A DNA stretch of 64,000 nucleotides from Arion vulgaris (GCA_020796225.1 CM036767.1:22636927-22700926), one strand, 5' to 3'; counted from the first letter of the stretch, positions 10,679-21,484 are shown. A program made the numbers and translations. Notes: generated from the sequence alone by a model not told the origin.

Positions 10679-10941
10679 TGCCTTATGTGTTGCCCGTGCC
10701 CAGGGGAGCAAAGAATAGTAACACAGCGACCTACAATGCATGTCGTAAGATGCGACTGAGGTAGGAGCTTAGGGAAACTACCCTAGTACATAAAAATCGT
10801 AGCAGAAATCGGATGTGCTGGTATACTTGTAGGCGCATAACTGGCACAATGAACAATCGCTCTTAGGATCAGATTACATACACATTACAAAGAGTGGTTA
10901 GCAAGTGGTCGAAATGGAGAGTTCGTCGTCGAAGAAGAAGA
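10679..10941 (+). mobile_element. SINE-E, 263 bp, 9-bp TSD
   Basis: Contains the family core CATGTCGTAAGATGCGACTG, GGCGCATAACTGGCACAATG and a GAAGAAGAAG tail. The direct repeat TGAAACATG at 10670-10678 and 10942-10950 bounds it. Confidence 0.85.
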
Positions 10942-10974
10942 TGAAACATGGAAACACGAAGTAGGGTAGTTTTA

Positions 10975-11047
10975 CACAGCACAACATCTATATACAACGA
11001 CGTTTCTACCAAAAAGCATTTATCAAGCACAGGATACAACTACATCA
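10975..11047 (-). mobile_element. Penelope-like fragment with hammerhead-like motif
   Basis: Read on the minus strand, CTTGATAAATGCTTTTTGGT followed by AGAAACGTCG resembles the hammerhead core order (TGATAA, a stem-loop, GAAAC). It is homologous to longer copies at 52380-52897 and 55377-55600. Membership in Penelope-like elements is inferred from this motif. Confidence 0.45.
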
Positions 11048-11580
11048 CGGAATCTTCTTTCTTATGTCGTCACACCGCTACCGGATTGTTGACCTGTCGG
11101 GATTTTCTGGTTTTGTATTGCGCAGTTCTGATGGATTGGATGATTGTTATTTTTCTCTTTGACAGGATTCTGCTATGCAATGTAACCATCCTTTTCTGGT
11201 CTCCTTCTCGCTTTCTTTCTTGATGTTCTGTTGTAGAAGATTGTATACTGTGGAGTTTGGATGAATTCTTATTAAGTGGCCAAACAACTTCATTCTTTGT
11301 CTCTCAATGTGATTCAAGCATGGGTATGTCTAAACTTTTTTCTTATGCTGATGTTGGTGATTGTCTTTTCTGGTGTTGTTGATAGATTTTCCCGGCACCG
11401 CATTTACATGTAGTTAATTTTTGTGACTGTGGTTTGCTCATTGTCCATGTTTGGCCCTGGTAACACAAAATAGGTATGAAAAGGATGTCGATCATCTGTT
11501 GATTAGCTTTCAGTGAGATTTTTGGGTGCCTTAACAATGGGGATAGCTGATAGGTTACATCATTTGATTTTAGCACTATA
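11048..11580 (-). pseudogene. Non-LTR pol C-terminus (group II)
   Basis: Minus strand contains RHPKISLKANQQMIDILF, CYQGQTWTMSKPQSQKL and downstream sequence parallel to 9758-10285. It is frameshifted throughout and has no catalytic reverse transcriptase motif. Confidence 0.75.
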
Positions 11581-11629
11581 GCCTCTACCTCTATCCTTCA
11601 TCTTCGAATATACTAAGTATTGAATTTGC

Positions 11630-11795
11630 ATTTGTTGACGTATCACGATACCAGTATGTTCTGTATCATGTCCAGATTGCATGGTTACCGTAGTATCACG
11701 GATCCAGATTATTTGACCATCACGGACGATTTCACGTTGACCGTAGTATCACGATACCAGATTGCATTGGTTGACAGTATCACGATACGATGATA
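11630..11795. repeat. Irregular tandem repeat, GTATCACGATAC core
   Basis: GTATCACGATACCAG or close variants recur about every 60 to 90 bp. GTATCGTGATAC and its complement make the core an imperfect palindrome. Confidence 0.65.
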
Positions 11796-11809
11796 ATTTT
11801 CATTCCTTT

Positions 11810-12135
11810 TTTCAACGTTCAATATCGACCCCCCTATTAACGACTCTGTGTGATTTGTATGTGATCTGAGCCTAAAATCAATTGTACGTTGTGCCAGTTA
11901 TGCGTCTACAAGTTAGCCAACACATCCGAATCCTGCGCCCGTTTTTATTTACTAAGGTAGCTTCTCTAGGCCCCTACCTCAGTCGCCTCTTACGACATGC
12001 CTTGAAAGTCGCAGTGTTACTATTCTTTGCTCTACTTGTGAGCCTTGGCAACACACGGGCGATTGTTCGGGATTCGAACTCCTGACCTTCAAAACGAAAG
12101 CCAGTGGCGTAACCACTTAGCCAACAAACCCCCCT
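11810..12135 (-). mobile_element. SINE-E with an adjoining tRNA-like head
   Basis: Minus strand starts with GTTGGCTAAGTGGTTACGCC (A box) and GAGTTCGAATCCC (box B), then runs into the SINE-E body from CGCCCGTGTGTTGCC through CATGTCGTAAGAGGCGACTG. This is the only copy here with a tRNA-like head. Either the other copies are headless or this one is a composite of two elements. Confidence 0.82.
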
Positions 12136-12741
12136 GTTGGTTGGTAGATATGTAATAACTACTTTCGTTGTCAGAACCAGTAATATAGAAGTCTGAAACT
12201 GAACAAAAACAAAAACACAGTAAGAAATATAGAATTCTCTCGCATCAGTATTACCTCGACACGAAGCACAGTTCCAGAGGAGCCATGTTTAGCCAGGGAG
12301 AAGATATGTCCCTGTGGCTCATGAATACTACCGCCTGAAATTGCAGCTATCTAAACTTGACCCTGTGTCCCAGCCTCTTTATTATTCCCAGCCATTGAGA
12401 AGGAGGTGTCAAAGGGAAAGTAGGAATGTTATGTCTAGATTAGAGTAAGGGGAGAGAAACAACTGAGAGGAAAAAGGGGACGCAAATTATGTGAATGACC
12501 AGAAAGTGGGTGAGAGTGACAGATAGGGATAAAATCTAATGTTCTTAAAGATGAGTACTGATCAGACTCTGGGATCTAATACATTTTATAGAAATTATAA
12601 GAGGTCTTAACATTATAAATAAGTGTGCTTTGGAAAAAAAAGTTAATAAGGGAAAAGCGCATTTAGATAAGATGTTACATAATGAGAAAGAGAACAGTTA
12701 TTGTCGGAATAAAGATAAAATAAAATATAGACACACCAGAA
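12136..12741. other. Unassigned spacer
   Basis: About 600 bp without a recognisable gene, RNA or repeat. It is A-rich toward the right end. Confidence 0.5.
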
Positions 12742-12985
12742 TGGTGCAACCGTACATGTATGGGGCTGTTTCATCGCATCGGATCGCTTCTCAGCCTTTT
12801 GGCAAAGATCAAAGATTTGTGGGATCCTTCATACAGCCAATAGGCAACTAAACAAAATGTAATCTAAAAAAGCAACTGTCGTTCAAAAGAATGACAACGC
12901 TTAGAGTTTTAACATTTAAAACAAAACTGAGTACCACCCTCTGCGGCACTTAAGGGTAAGGACCCAAAAATTAAAAAAATGTTTA
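12742..12985 (+). repeat. U2 snRNA-headed repeat, copy 1
   Basis: From 12783 the sequence ATCGCTTCTCAGCCTTTTGG matches the first 20 bases of spliceosomal U2 snRNA with one change, then GCAAAGATCAAAG continues with one more. After about 35 bases it leaves U2. The 3' part holds TACCACCCTCTGCGGCACTT and AAGGGTAAGGACCC, able to form a hairpin. A similar unit follows at 13003. It is not a working U2 gene: the branch-site-pairing GUAGUA and Sm site are missing. Confidence 0.7.
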
Positions 12986-13002
12986 TCCATTTAAAAAAAA
13001 AG

Positions 13003-13400
13003 AGGTGCAACAACACACGTCTGTGGTTGTCTCATCGCACGCATCGCTCACTAGCCTTTTGGCTAAGATGACATTGTAGTACCAACTGGAACACGGCCAA
13101 ATTAATGATCAATAAATAAACAATGTACAGGTACTAAGAGCTTTGGAAACAACAAATAGACAAACTCAGGATACGAACCACTTACCATCAATTCTTACGA
13201 CACCAATCACTTAGCCTAGCAATACGAGTGTCCTTACTAACACAACCAACGAGCCATTCTAAAGCCACTAATCAAATACACAAAATTTAAAAATTCAGAG
13301 CAGGTCTTGTTTGAAGGAATTCGGAATTCGGAACGTTTAAAACTAACTGGGTACCACCCTCTGTAGCACTAGAGGGTAAAGACCCAACACTTATTATTTT
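13003..13400 (+). repeat. U2 snRNA-headed repeat, copy 2, interrupted
   Basis: Repeats the layout of 12742-12985: GGTGCAAC, CTCATCGCA, a worn U2 5' end with AGCCTTTTGGCTAAGATG followed by TGTAGTA, and the 3' hairpin ACCCTCTGTAGCACTAGAGG. A tRNA-headed SINE-G sits inside at about 13095-13265. Confidence 0.65.
13095..13265 (-). mobile_element. SINE-G copy, tRNA-derived
   Basis: Matches 28605-28795. Landmarks are GATCAATAAATAAACA, the reversed box B GGATACGAACCACTTACC, CCAATCACTTAGCCTAGC (reversed A box) and AACCAACGAGCCATTCT. Confidence 0.75.
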
Positions 13401-13427
13401 TTTTAAAAGTGTGTCTACTTGATTGCA

Positions 13428-13535
13428 GCCTAAGGGTGGGAACCTTCATTAAACGCCAACTGTCAAAATAAAAGCACTTTAAACAAACTCCGGGCGCTCC
13501 CATTGGAAAGATTGATGACGCTCGGAGTTTAAAGT
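13428..13535 (+). repeat. Partial third copy of the U2-associated repeat
   Basis: ACCTTCATTAAACGCCAACT to GATGACGCTCGGAGTTT parallels 12825-12910 of copy 1. The U2-like head is absent. Confidence 0.5.
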
Positions 13536-13539
13536 TATC

Positions 13540-13705
13540 ACGCTCACTAGTGCTGGCTCCACATGTTGTGGCCTCTTATGGGGCTCACTAGTGCTGGCTC
13601 CACATGTTGTAGCCTCTTATGGGGCTCACTAGTGCTGGCTCCACATGTTGTGGCCTCTTATGGGGCTCACTAGTGATGGGTCCACATGTTGTAGCCTCTT
13701 ATGGG
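13540..13705. repeat. 41-bp minisatellite, 4 copies
   Basis: Unit TCACTAGTGCTGGCTCCACA plus TGTTGTGGCCTCTTATGGGG, with single-base variants. Confidence 0.93.
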
Positions 13706-14109
13706 TCGGGCCCAATTGCATTAAAAAAAGGTATAATCATCGCTTGTGATGGACAGCTATTAAATTAAACGTATGCTAGATAAAAGAAGGAATGTAGACA
13801 TTATTTAGATGATATTATCTACATCGCAAAGAGGTCTTCGGAAATTTAATAATAGACGTGTAAGATAAAAAGGAATAACTAAATCTATATTGCAATGTGA
13901 TAAAGAAAAAACAATGACAACTGATAAAATAAACAGGATCAAGAATATTTTTATCAAAGGAGAGATAATAGAAAATATGAACGGTTTTGAATAGATCTGC
14001 CCACTGCTAACAAAAGATAGGAATCGGGTAAGGAAATCTAAAACAGAACAAACATAACATTACAAAAACAGAACAATATGTAATAAAAGAGATATAACAT
14101 CAAAGATTA
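13706..14109. other. Unassigned AT-rich spacer
   Basis: No coding or RNA signal recognised. The right part may be the decayed upstream portion of the LINE fragment that follows. Confidence 0.4.
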
Positions 14110-14240
14110 TAATGCTGACAATATGCAGATTTACATCAGTAACGTATGAATGTCAAACATGGACATTTAACAAGGTAATGAACAAGCAGAAATGCGAAAC
14201 TGTTTAGTATAAGTCTTACAGAAGAATGATTCAAAACCAT
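14110..14240 (+). pseudogene. LINE C-terminal fragment (group V), upstream of array
   Basis: Plus-strand translation gives RFTSVTYECQTWTFNKVMNK and SYRRMIQNH, the ...YGCETWTLNK...YRRML... stretch that precedes the GH motif in RTE-like pol proteins. The frame runs directly into the 24-bp array, and the sequence resumes after it at 15700. Confidence 0.65.
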
Positions 14241-15699
14241 GCATAGAGAAGAGAACACATTTATCTATAGAGAAGAGTAGACATTCATCTGTAGAAGAGA
14301 ACAAATTCATCTGTAAAAGAGAAGACATTCATCTGTAGAGAAGAGAACACATTTATCTATAGAGAAGAGAAGACATTCATCTATAGAGAAGAGAAGACAT
14401 TCATCTATAGAGAAGAGAACACATTCATCTGTAGAGAAGAGAAGACATTCATATATAGAGAAGAGAAGACATTCATCTATAGAGAAGAGAAGACATTCAT
14501 CTATAGAGAAGAGAACACATTCATCTATAGAGAAGAGAACACATTTATCTATAGAGAAGAGAACACATTCATCTGTAGAGAAGAGAAGACATTCATCTAT
14601 AGAGAAGAGAAGACATTCATCTGTAGAGAAGAGAAGACATTCATCTATAGAGAAGAGAAGACAGTCATCTATAGAGAAGAGAAGACATTCATCTGTAGAG
14701 AAGAAGACATTTATATATAGAGAAGAAAGACATTTATCTGTAGAAAGAGAAGACATTCATCTATAGAGAAGAAGACATTCATCTATAGAGAAGAGAGACA
14801 TTCATCTATAGAGAAGAAGACATTCATCTATAGAAAGAAAGACATTCATCTATAGAGAAGACATTCATCTATAGAGAAGAGAAGACATTCATCTATAGAG
14901 AAGACATTCATCTATAGAGAAGAGAAGACATTCATCTATAGAGAAGAGAAGACATTCATCTGTAAGAAGAGAAGACATTCATCTATAGAAAGAAGACATT
15001 TATCTATAGAGAAGAGAGACATTCATCTATAGAAGAGAACACATTCATCTATAGAGAAGAAGACATTCATCTGTAGAGAAGAGAGACATTGATCTATAGA
15101 AGAAAGAAGACATTCATCTGTAGAGAAGAGAAGACATTCATCTGTAGAGAAGAGAACACATTCATCTATAGAGAAGAGAAGACATTCATCTGTAGAGAAG
15201 AGAAGACATTCATCTATAGAGAAGAGAACACATTCATCTATAGAGAAGAGAAGACATTCATCTGTAGAGAAGAGAAGACATTCATCTATAGAGAAGAGAA
15301 GACATTCATCTATAGAGAAGAGAAGACATTCATCTATAGAGAAGAGAACACATTCATCTATAGAGAAGAGAAGACATTCATCTATAGAGAAGAGAAGACA
15401 TTCATCTGTAGAGAAGAGAAGACATTCATCTATAGAGAAGAGAAGACATTCATCTATAGAGAAGAGAAGACATTCATCTATAGAGAAGAGAAGACATTCA
15501 TCTGTAGAGAAGAGAAGACATTCATCTATAGAGAAGAGAAGACATTCATCTATAGAGAAGAGAACACATTCATCTATAGAGAAGAGAAGACATTTATCTA
15601 TAGAGAAGAGAACAAATTTATCTATAGAGAAGAGAAGACATTCATCTATAGAGAAGACATTCATCTATAGAGAAGAGAAGACATTCATCTGTAGAGAAG
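14241..15699. repeat. 24-bp minisatellite, about 58 copies
   Basis: Unit of 24 bp: AGAAGAGAAGACATTCATCT then ATAG. Variants are ACACATTC versus AGACATTC and CTGTAG versus CTATAG, with some indel-shortened units at 14700-15110. It reads as an 8-residue repeat on both strands, but it lies inside a LINE pol remnant and resembles the LINE segment AAGAGAACAAATAGATCTAT at 16500. It looks like an amplified piece of LINE coding sequence, not a gene. Confidence 0.95.
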
Positions 15700-16015
15700 A
15701 AACCCAAAATTAAAGAAAACTTGATGATACTACAAATTAAAATGAGAAAGTTGAAGTATTTTGAAAACACAAAAAATACATTTAAGAGGCGAATTATCGA
15801 GGGTTTAATCATGGCAAAGAAGAGAAGCGTGTTCCGATAAACAAAGATTCAGGAAGAGATAGATGATGTGAGCATGATGGCAACGGAGAAGGCACATCTA
15901 GCATATGAAAGAGAGAGAGAGAGAGAGGAATACATTTTGAAGGACTGTTGTAGTTGGGACTGTTGTAGTCGGGTAGCAACGTTGTGGTCGGGACAAGCTA
16001 TTGGATGATGCTGAT
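15700..16015 (+). pseudogene. LINE C-terminal fragment (group V), downstream of array
   Basis: KIKENLMILQIKMRKLKYFENTK-like translation, then AKKRSVF, a KETHLAYERER-like stretch and GGGACAAGCTATTGGATGAT at the end. It follows the same order as 16480-16815 and 47390-47665. A GA microsatellite is embedded at 15908. Confidence 0.65.
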
Positions 16016-16479
16016 GGTAGACAATACATAGCTTCATATAGACGGCACATAGATAGCATATAGGAAGCAGACGTATGGTACATGGATAGTAAATAGACAG
16101 CATACAGAAGCACACATCTCACGAGTTCGCTAGCTTGTAGTGATGGAGATCTAGCTTACCATCATAATTCACTATACACTTGTCTCATGGACAGCGGATG
16201 GGAATTGAAAGCCTAAGTTTCCAAAGGAACATGGAGAGAAACTGGGGACAGAGCTGAAATATTGTGGACTGACATTGAAAACATTGAGCAAAAAAGGCGG
16301 CATAATGTCAACAATGGAAGTCTCTTGTGGAAGCTTTGTGTTAAACGGGCCTGAAGATTATATATATATATATATATATGTACATATATATACAGCGCAA
16401 AGATTGCATTTAATAGGGCAGAGAAAAAAACAAAAAAACCCTATATGTTCTTTTGAATATAAGTGTTGCAGAAGAGCCA
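16016..16479. other. Unassigned spacer with TA microsatellite
   Basis: Holds a TA run near 16358-16392. The rest shows no gene or recognised repeat. The right end may be decayed LINE sequence. Confidence 0.45.
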
Positions 16480-16815
16480 TGCCTATATCATGGTTAAAGA
16501 AGAGAACAAATAGATCTATCCAGAAAGAACTCAAAATCACAGAAAACTGGCTGTTGTTACAAACATGAATATTAAAATTGAAGTATTTGGGACATATATA
16601 AAGAGAAACATAGAGTTGAAGAAAACTAATTTTCATGGTGGCATTTCAGCAAAGAGGATAAGAGGAAGACCACAGAGATAGATTCATGATATAACTCATG
16701 ATTTCAGCATGTCGGCTACAAAGACTGAGATCTGGTCTCTGAGAGAATTCAACTCCTGGGCAGAATTGTTGAAGTGGTAAAGTTCTGCTCAGGACAAGTT
16801 ATTTGATTATTATGA
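16480..16815 (+). pseudogene. LINE C-terminal fragment (group V)
   Basis: KKRTNRSIQKELKITENWLL, then LKYLGHI-like and RGRPQR-like motifs across frameshifts, ending with AGTTCTGCTCAGGACAAGTT. This copy preserves the segment that is repeated in the 24-bp array at 14241-15699. Confidence 0.7.
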
Positions 16816-17449
16816 CAGATTGCATATACAAGACATATTATTTGGTTTGCTGTGTAGTGGATTCAAGCATCTTTAAACCGAGACTCGACCTTTCAATGTA
16901 AGGTGCACATTTTATTGGTTATTTCAGAGCATGTAGGCCAACAAACTTGAACAATCAGAATTAACTCCATTTGGAGAATCCACAAATATTTCGCATACTT
17001 AAAAAAAAAGGAAAGAAATTGATCAAATATAAAACTTTTAAACAGCCAAAAATATGAACTTATTTCAATGGCAAGTCCGTAGATGAATTAATATTATGAC
17101 ACTACCATTTCATTGACAAGTAAAATCTTCCTGGCACAATGCTCTATTTTAATATTTGATTGACAGGAAACGGGATGAGCATCCATTGATTTAATCCTCA
17201 GATCGAATTCTCATGTCACACGGGAATTAAATAAGGGGCGACAACTGGTTCAGAACTAGTAAGAGCTGATAGGCTTTCGAGACTTCAGACTTTTTGTAAT
17301 CTGGGGCAGTACCATCCATTTTTGGGATAAGGGGGGAAACGTTAGCAAACACTGAATCCTCATTTTATTTGACAAGTCGTATTAACAAGAATGGCTAAAG
17401 CAGAAAGTCAACTGAAGTAGGATTTTATTAAATTATTCCTTCACATTAG
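16816..17449. other. Unassigned AT-rich spacer
   Basis: No gene, RNA or clear repeat recognised. Confidence 0.45.
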
Positions 17450-17970
17450 CCTACCTTATCGTGACTGGAGGGTCTGCATGCCTTCACGATCCTTCAGACT
17501 ATGTCGGCGGGAGTCTAGCTCCTGGCAGGTCCAAGCATAGCCAACTCTAGACATATGGCCAGCGGACTCAGATAAGAATATAGGGAAACAAGACTACAAC
17601 AGTTACGTGACCTCGCATTCCAGTATTGTTGTATATAGACGAATTCATTTTAATATCAACACAGCATGGTAAATCAAGGTTATATTATGTAACAAGTTAA
17701 GTTTAACAATAAGGAATATCAGTATTATTAATATGTTTCATCAATAAATAACCATGGTCTCATAGAATTGAATAAAAGTGCAAAAAATCTTGCAGTGTTC
17801 TATCAAACATATAGAAAATCCAGCCCCCCTCCCCCAACTCAAACTAGGATTTGGTTTCCCAGGTCAGTTATGCGGCCCACTATTAGAGTTGTCTTGCCTA
17901 CCTTATCGTAGTTGGAGGATTTCGACGATCCTTCAGGCTATGTCGGCAGGACTATAACTCCTGGCAGGTC
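17450..17970. repeat. Dispersed repeat present twice
   Basis: 17450-17530 and 17895-17970 share GCCTACCTTATCGT, GACGATCCTTCAG (or ACGATCCTTCAG), CTATGTCGGC and CTCCTGGCAGGTC. A GCCAACTCTAGA piece recurs near 36918. The class is unknown. Between the copies is unassigned AT-rich DNA. Confidence 0.6.
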
Positions 17971-18149
17971 TAACCAAGTCGCACAGACTGAAGGTGAAAG
18001 ATCAGACAAAAAGACGGGGAGAGAAGTGAGGCACCATAAGGCGACAGCATAGAACCCACAGGCGAGTGGTAGTTGCTCTGGTTGCAACCAACTCACTCCC
18101 CAGCTATGAGTTAAATTGCATTCTTTTCTTACATACCAGGGACTCTGGT

Positions 18150-18662
18150 CAGAAAACTGTTTTCGTTGCTTTGATATTAATGTATAATGTGTATAACAAT
18201 TTGGAAAGATTATGACTTAGAATAGAGATAGAGTGAGAAACGAGAATATCAGAAGCATCGTTGGTACTATACCATGCATACAGTACATCGAGAAGCAAAG
18301 ATTCAAGTGGTTCGGCCATTTAATGAGAATGGAACCACATTTACTACCATCACGTGCCTATAATAATCGACACTCAGGGCGCAGAGCACGAGGCAGGCCA
18401 AGAACAAGATGGATAGATAACATCTCAGAGTCCCTGCGAAAGCATGGACTGACAACGTCAAGCGCAACACACCTGGCACAAGATAGGAAACTAACTCTCC
18501 CACGACGCTTCACGGCAAATGTGGTTAAGATAAGATAAGATAAGATAAGATATGACTTAGAAGAGTAGAAAAAGGTTAGTTTACCAAAAAATGTCAAAAC
18601 GTTGCCATGGAAACAATACAAAATGACCACCAAACACAAATTTCACATCCCTAAGGCTCTGA
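18150..18662 (+). repeat. Repeat F, split by a LINE insertion
   Basis: GTTTTCGTTGCTTTGATATT to GATTATGACTTAG, resuming after the LINE as TATGACTTAGAAGAGTAG, then CGTTGCCATGGAAACAATAC. The uninterrupted paralogue is at 56950-57130. Confidence 0.85.
18223..18550 (+). mobile_element. LINE C-terminus (group I), 12-bp TSD, TAAGA tail
   Basis: Encodes ENIRSIVGTIPCIQYIEKQR, KWFGHLMRME, RARGRPRTRWIDNISESLRK and LAQDRKLTLPRRFTANV in one frame, with a TAAGA pentamer tail. The direct repeat TATGACTTAGAA at 18211-18222 and 18551-18562 bounds the insertion. It is extremely 5'-truncated, so it has no reverse transcriptase core. The frame is open for about 100 residues, which suggests a comparatively young insertion. 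Confidence 0.92.
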
Positions 18663-18714
18663 ATATAACGAATATAAATCAATTATGTTTTCACTCTAAA
18701 GTGAGCAATTGTGA

Positions 18715-18905
18715 TATCTAAAATATTGGACATGCTTTTAGAAATATTGAATATTACATTTTATGAATTTGTGGGTAAACACACCCCAAAAAGCTTTTTG
18801 AACCTAATTTTGAGGGTATTTTTACCCAATAATTTATTAAAAATGTAATATTTAATATATCCTAAAAAGCATGTGTAATACTTTATGATAAATTTTGACT
18901 ATTTT
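18715..18905. repeat. Imperfect inverted repeat, MITE-like hairpin
   Basis: The left arm ACATGCTTTTAGAAATATTG plus AATATTACATTTTATGAA is complementary, with mismatches, to the right arm TTATTAAAAATGTAATATTT plus AATATATCCTAAAAAGCATG. Arms are about 45 bp with a spacer of about 65 bp. No clean TSD was found. Confidence 0.65.
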
Positions 18906-18954
18906 TCCTATAGTGTAATGGGGGAAGCACCAAGCTTTCTTTAAAACCCAGCAA

Positions 18955-19120
18955 TCTCCAATAGCCCCAGGCGTGTAGTGCTATGCTTTTGCTGCGGAGA
19001 CTCCCAGTTATAATAGCTCCAGGCGAGTAGTGCTATGCTTATTGCTGCGGAGACTCCCAGTTACAATAGCCCAAGGCGTGTAGTACTATGCTTATTGCTG
19101 CGGAGACTCCCAGTTACAAA
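18955..19120. repeat. 53-bp tandem repeat, 3 copies
   Basis: Unit contains GGCGTGTAGTGCTATGCTTA and TTGCTGCGGAGACTCCCAGT. Spacing between copies is 53 bp. Confidence 0.92.
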
Positions 19121-19529
19121 CAAACATAACAACATATTGTGACATTGACTTAATGGAAAACATAATTAAGGAGGTCAAATCCTAACTAACCACACTTATA
19201 CTTACTGCCACAAGGATACGTACAGGAGCATTCTAAGATAGCGAGCATATTCTATAGTTGGCTCCAAAATTCGTGAACATACTAAGGTTTAATTTGTACG
19301 AAGGACACGGATTTATGAAGTTATATGGTCGCCTACGCCTGCCGGCACGGCATCTGATGATGGTAATAACAGTTCTACTTATGTCAAAGATTAACTATAT
19401 CATATAACTAAAAGTTCGTTCTAAAATTCGTGAACACACTAAGGTTCAATTTGTACGAAATCTACCGGATGGATAAAAGTAAATTCATGCAGGCAGTCTT
19501 ATATACCTCACGACCTTACGAATTCTCTC
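19121..19529. other. Spacer with a two-copy dispersed repeat
   Basis: AAATTCGTGAACAYACTAAG followed by TTTGTACGAA occurs at about 19267 and 19424. Nothing coding was recognised. Confidence 0.5.
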
Positions 19530-20045
19530 TCTCTCTCTCTCTCTCACCGCTTAGACTGATGTACCAGATCTCCTCATAAATTCTGCTGTTGTTTTCGGGA
19601 CTACGTCCATCCGTACAGCTTCTCATTTTATTCGATATTTTCCGGCCAGGTTTCGTTTCTCGGGCCTGCTAGCAGTGGGCAGTCTTGCAGTAGGTGCTCT
19701 ACCGTCATGTCCGCCTACCAGGCAGTGGCACAGGCTAGTTGTGCCAATTTAAAATTTGTTGTACATATAGTACTAGAGTCTGTTATGGCCGGTACGAGGG
19801 CAGAAACTTGGTTGCTACGGGACAGACTATAGTACCCATCTATACGCTGTGTTGAGGGTGGTCTTGCGACCACTTATCTCTATATCGTCTTCCTATGGTG
19901 TTTTAGCCTCCTCGTACTGATTTCGTAATCAGTTGGGCAATCGCCCTCCTGCCTTTACTAGCCTGTCTGCCTCTTCATTTCCGCTTATTTTGCAGTGTGA
20001 TAGGATCCACTGTATGACGGTGCGCTTACGAATCCACGTTTAACT
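19530..20045 (-). pseudogene. LINE RNase H and 3' end (family of 31743-32696)
   Basis: Minus strand contains ISGNEEADRLVKAGGRLPN (the RNase H region around the last catalytic Asp), a CGGCCATAACAGACTC block equal to that in 31743-32696, and IGTTSLCHC. The 3' end is followed by a GA-rich tail at 19526-19546. There are several stops and frameshifts. Confidence 0.78.
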
Positions 20046-20555
20046 AATTGGTAGGTAGCTTAGTTGATGCAAAAACATGTTTTGTTGTTGTATTTTATTA
20101 CATAATCACAACAAAATGGTAATAAAAGTTTGGAATTTACAGTAATACACAAAATGGAGGCGAATGTTTGCAAAGGCGTGTCTCGATTACATATTATAAA
20201 GAGTAATGTAAAAAGGAACAAATGATACCTTCCACTTCTATCAATTAAAACAATTGTTGTGTATATACGCCAATGACAGTAGTTAGATTACTTGTGAACT
20301 GATTAATTCCACTGGATTTCCGATTTTCATTTGCGCTGAATTGCATGTGGAGAACGCAAATGCGAAATTATAGAAAAACTTGACTATGGTACTGCTAAAC
20401 TTCTACATATATACCAAATCAACATCGCTGTTATTTTAATAGTAACATATAATGACAATCTTCAGCACTAACGGTTTGGGTGGGCAAAGCACACGTTAGG
20501 AAGTTCGTCACTGTTACCTATAGAAAATTGTAAAAATCAATAATTTCTGTCAAGT
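20046..20555. other. Unassigned AT-rich spacer
   Basis: No gene, RNA or repeat recognised. Confidence 0.45.
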
Positions 20556-20559
20556 GGAT

Positions 20560-20785
20560 GGTTTTATATTGGTTGGTAAATATGTTTACTAATTTTGGAA
20601 CCAACTATAGTAATGGTTTATTGAGAATACACGTTAACAATCTCAAAGTAATACCACATAATATAACAAAACCAACTACAGTAATGGGTGTATTGAGAAT
20701 ACACGTTAAGAATCTCAAAGTAACACCACGTAATATAACAAACGATATTAACAAATTAGAAACAGCAATGACGGCTTCAGACAGC
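20560..20785. repeat. 72-bp tandem duplication
   Basis: ATTGAGAATACACGTTAA with AATCTCAAAGTAA occurs at 20620 and 20692, with adjoining homologous sequence. Two copies only. Confidence 0.8.
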
Positions 20786-21044
20786 CATTCATATTGACTT
20801 TAAGAACATCTTTGAAGCCATAGAGACTATAACTGACGTACACGATCAATAGGAAGTATTTAATAATTCATTCCAAGAAACAGCAAAGAAAATAGTTTCA
20901 AGGAAAGAGATTAGAAGATAAAAGACAAGCATTGACCGATGGGATCTTATAATTAATGGATAAAATAAAGCGCCATCATATAAAAATGCTATAGTATAAA
21001 CATAACTGAATAATCAAAAAGAGATCAATGTTATAACTATAGAG

Positions 21045-21362
21045 CAGTGGTTCCCAAAAGCTGTGCCCAGGACCACCAGTGTGCCTGGTGACATTCCTAG
21101 GTGTGCCCTAGAAAATCCTAGATCAGTGGTTGGCAACGGAGTGACAACGGGCACCAGGGTAAAATATAGCCAAGCCACATCAGATCCATGCTTCTCATAG
21201 ACAGCCATTAAATGATGAAATGAAGGTACGTAATATTTTCCAATTATTTTTGTATTTCTTTACTTTTACTTATTTGTTTTCATTATTTATTCAGTTTGTG
21301 TGTATAGTGCGCCTACGATTTTTGTAAGACTTCCAAGTGTTCAAATAGTTTGGGAACCACTC
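21045..21362. mobile_element. hAT-type MITE, 318 bp, 8-bp TSD
   Basis: Starts CAGTGGTTCCCAAA and ends TTTGGGAACCACTC, inverted repeats of the hAT style. It is flanked by the 8-bp direct repeat CTATAGAG at 21037-21044 and 21363-21370, the TSD length of hAT transposons. An internal CAGTGGTTGGCAAC at 21125 resembles a second end. There is no transposase, so mobilisation would need one in trans. Confidence 0.9.
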
Positions 21363-21484
21363 CTATAGAGAAACAACGTCTACAAATTTCCGTGGAAATA
21401 TCTACAAATATTCTTAGGACATGTTATGTATTGATAACGTGTGAGAACCACATTAACTTAGTTCTAAGTAAACTAGCTTCTTAG

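Noticed and set aside
15023..15670. Frames of about 200 residues open on both strands
   Set aside because: Simultaneous opening on both strands over a 24-bp array is expected from its length and composition; the array lies in a LINE remnant.
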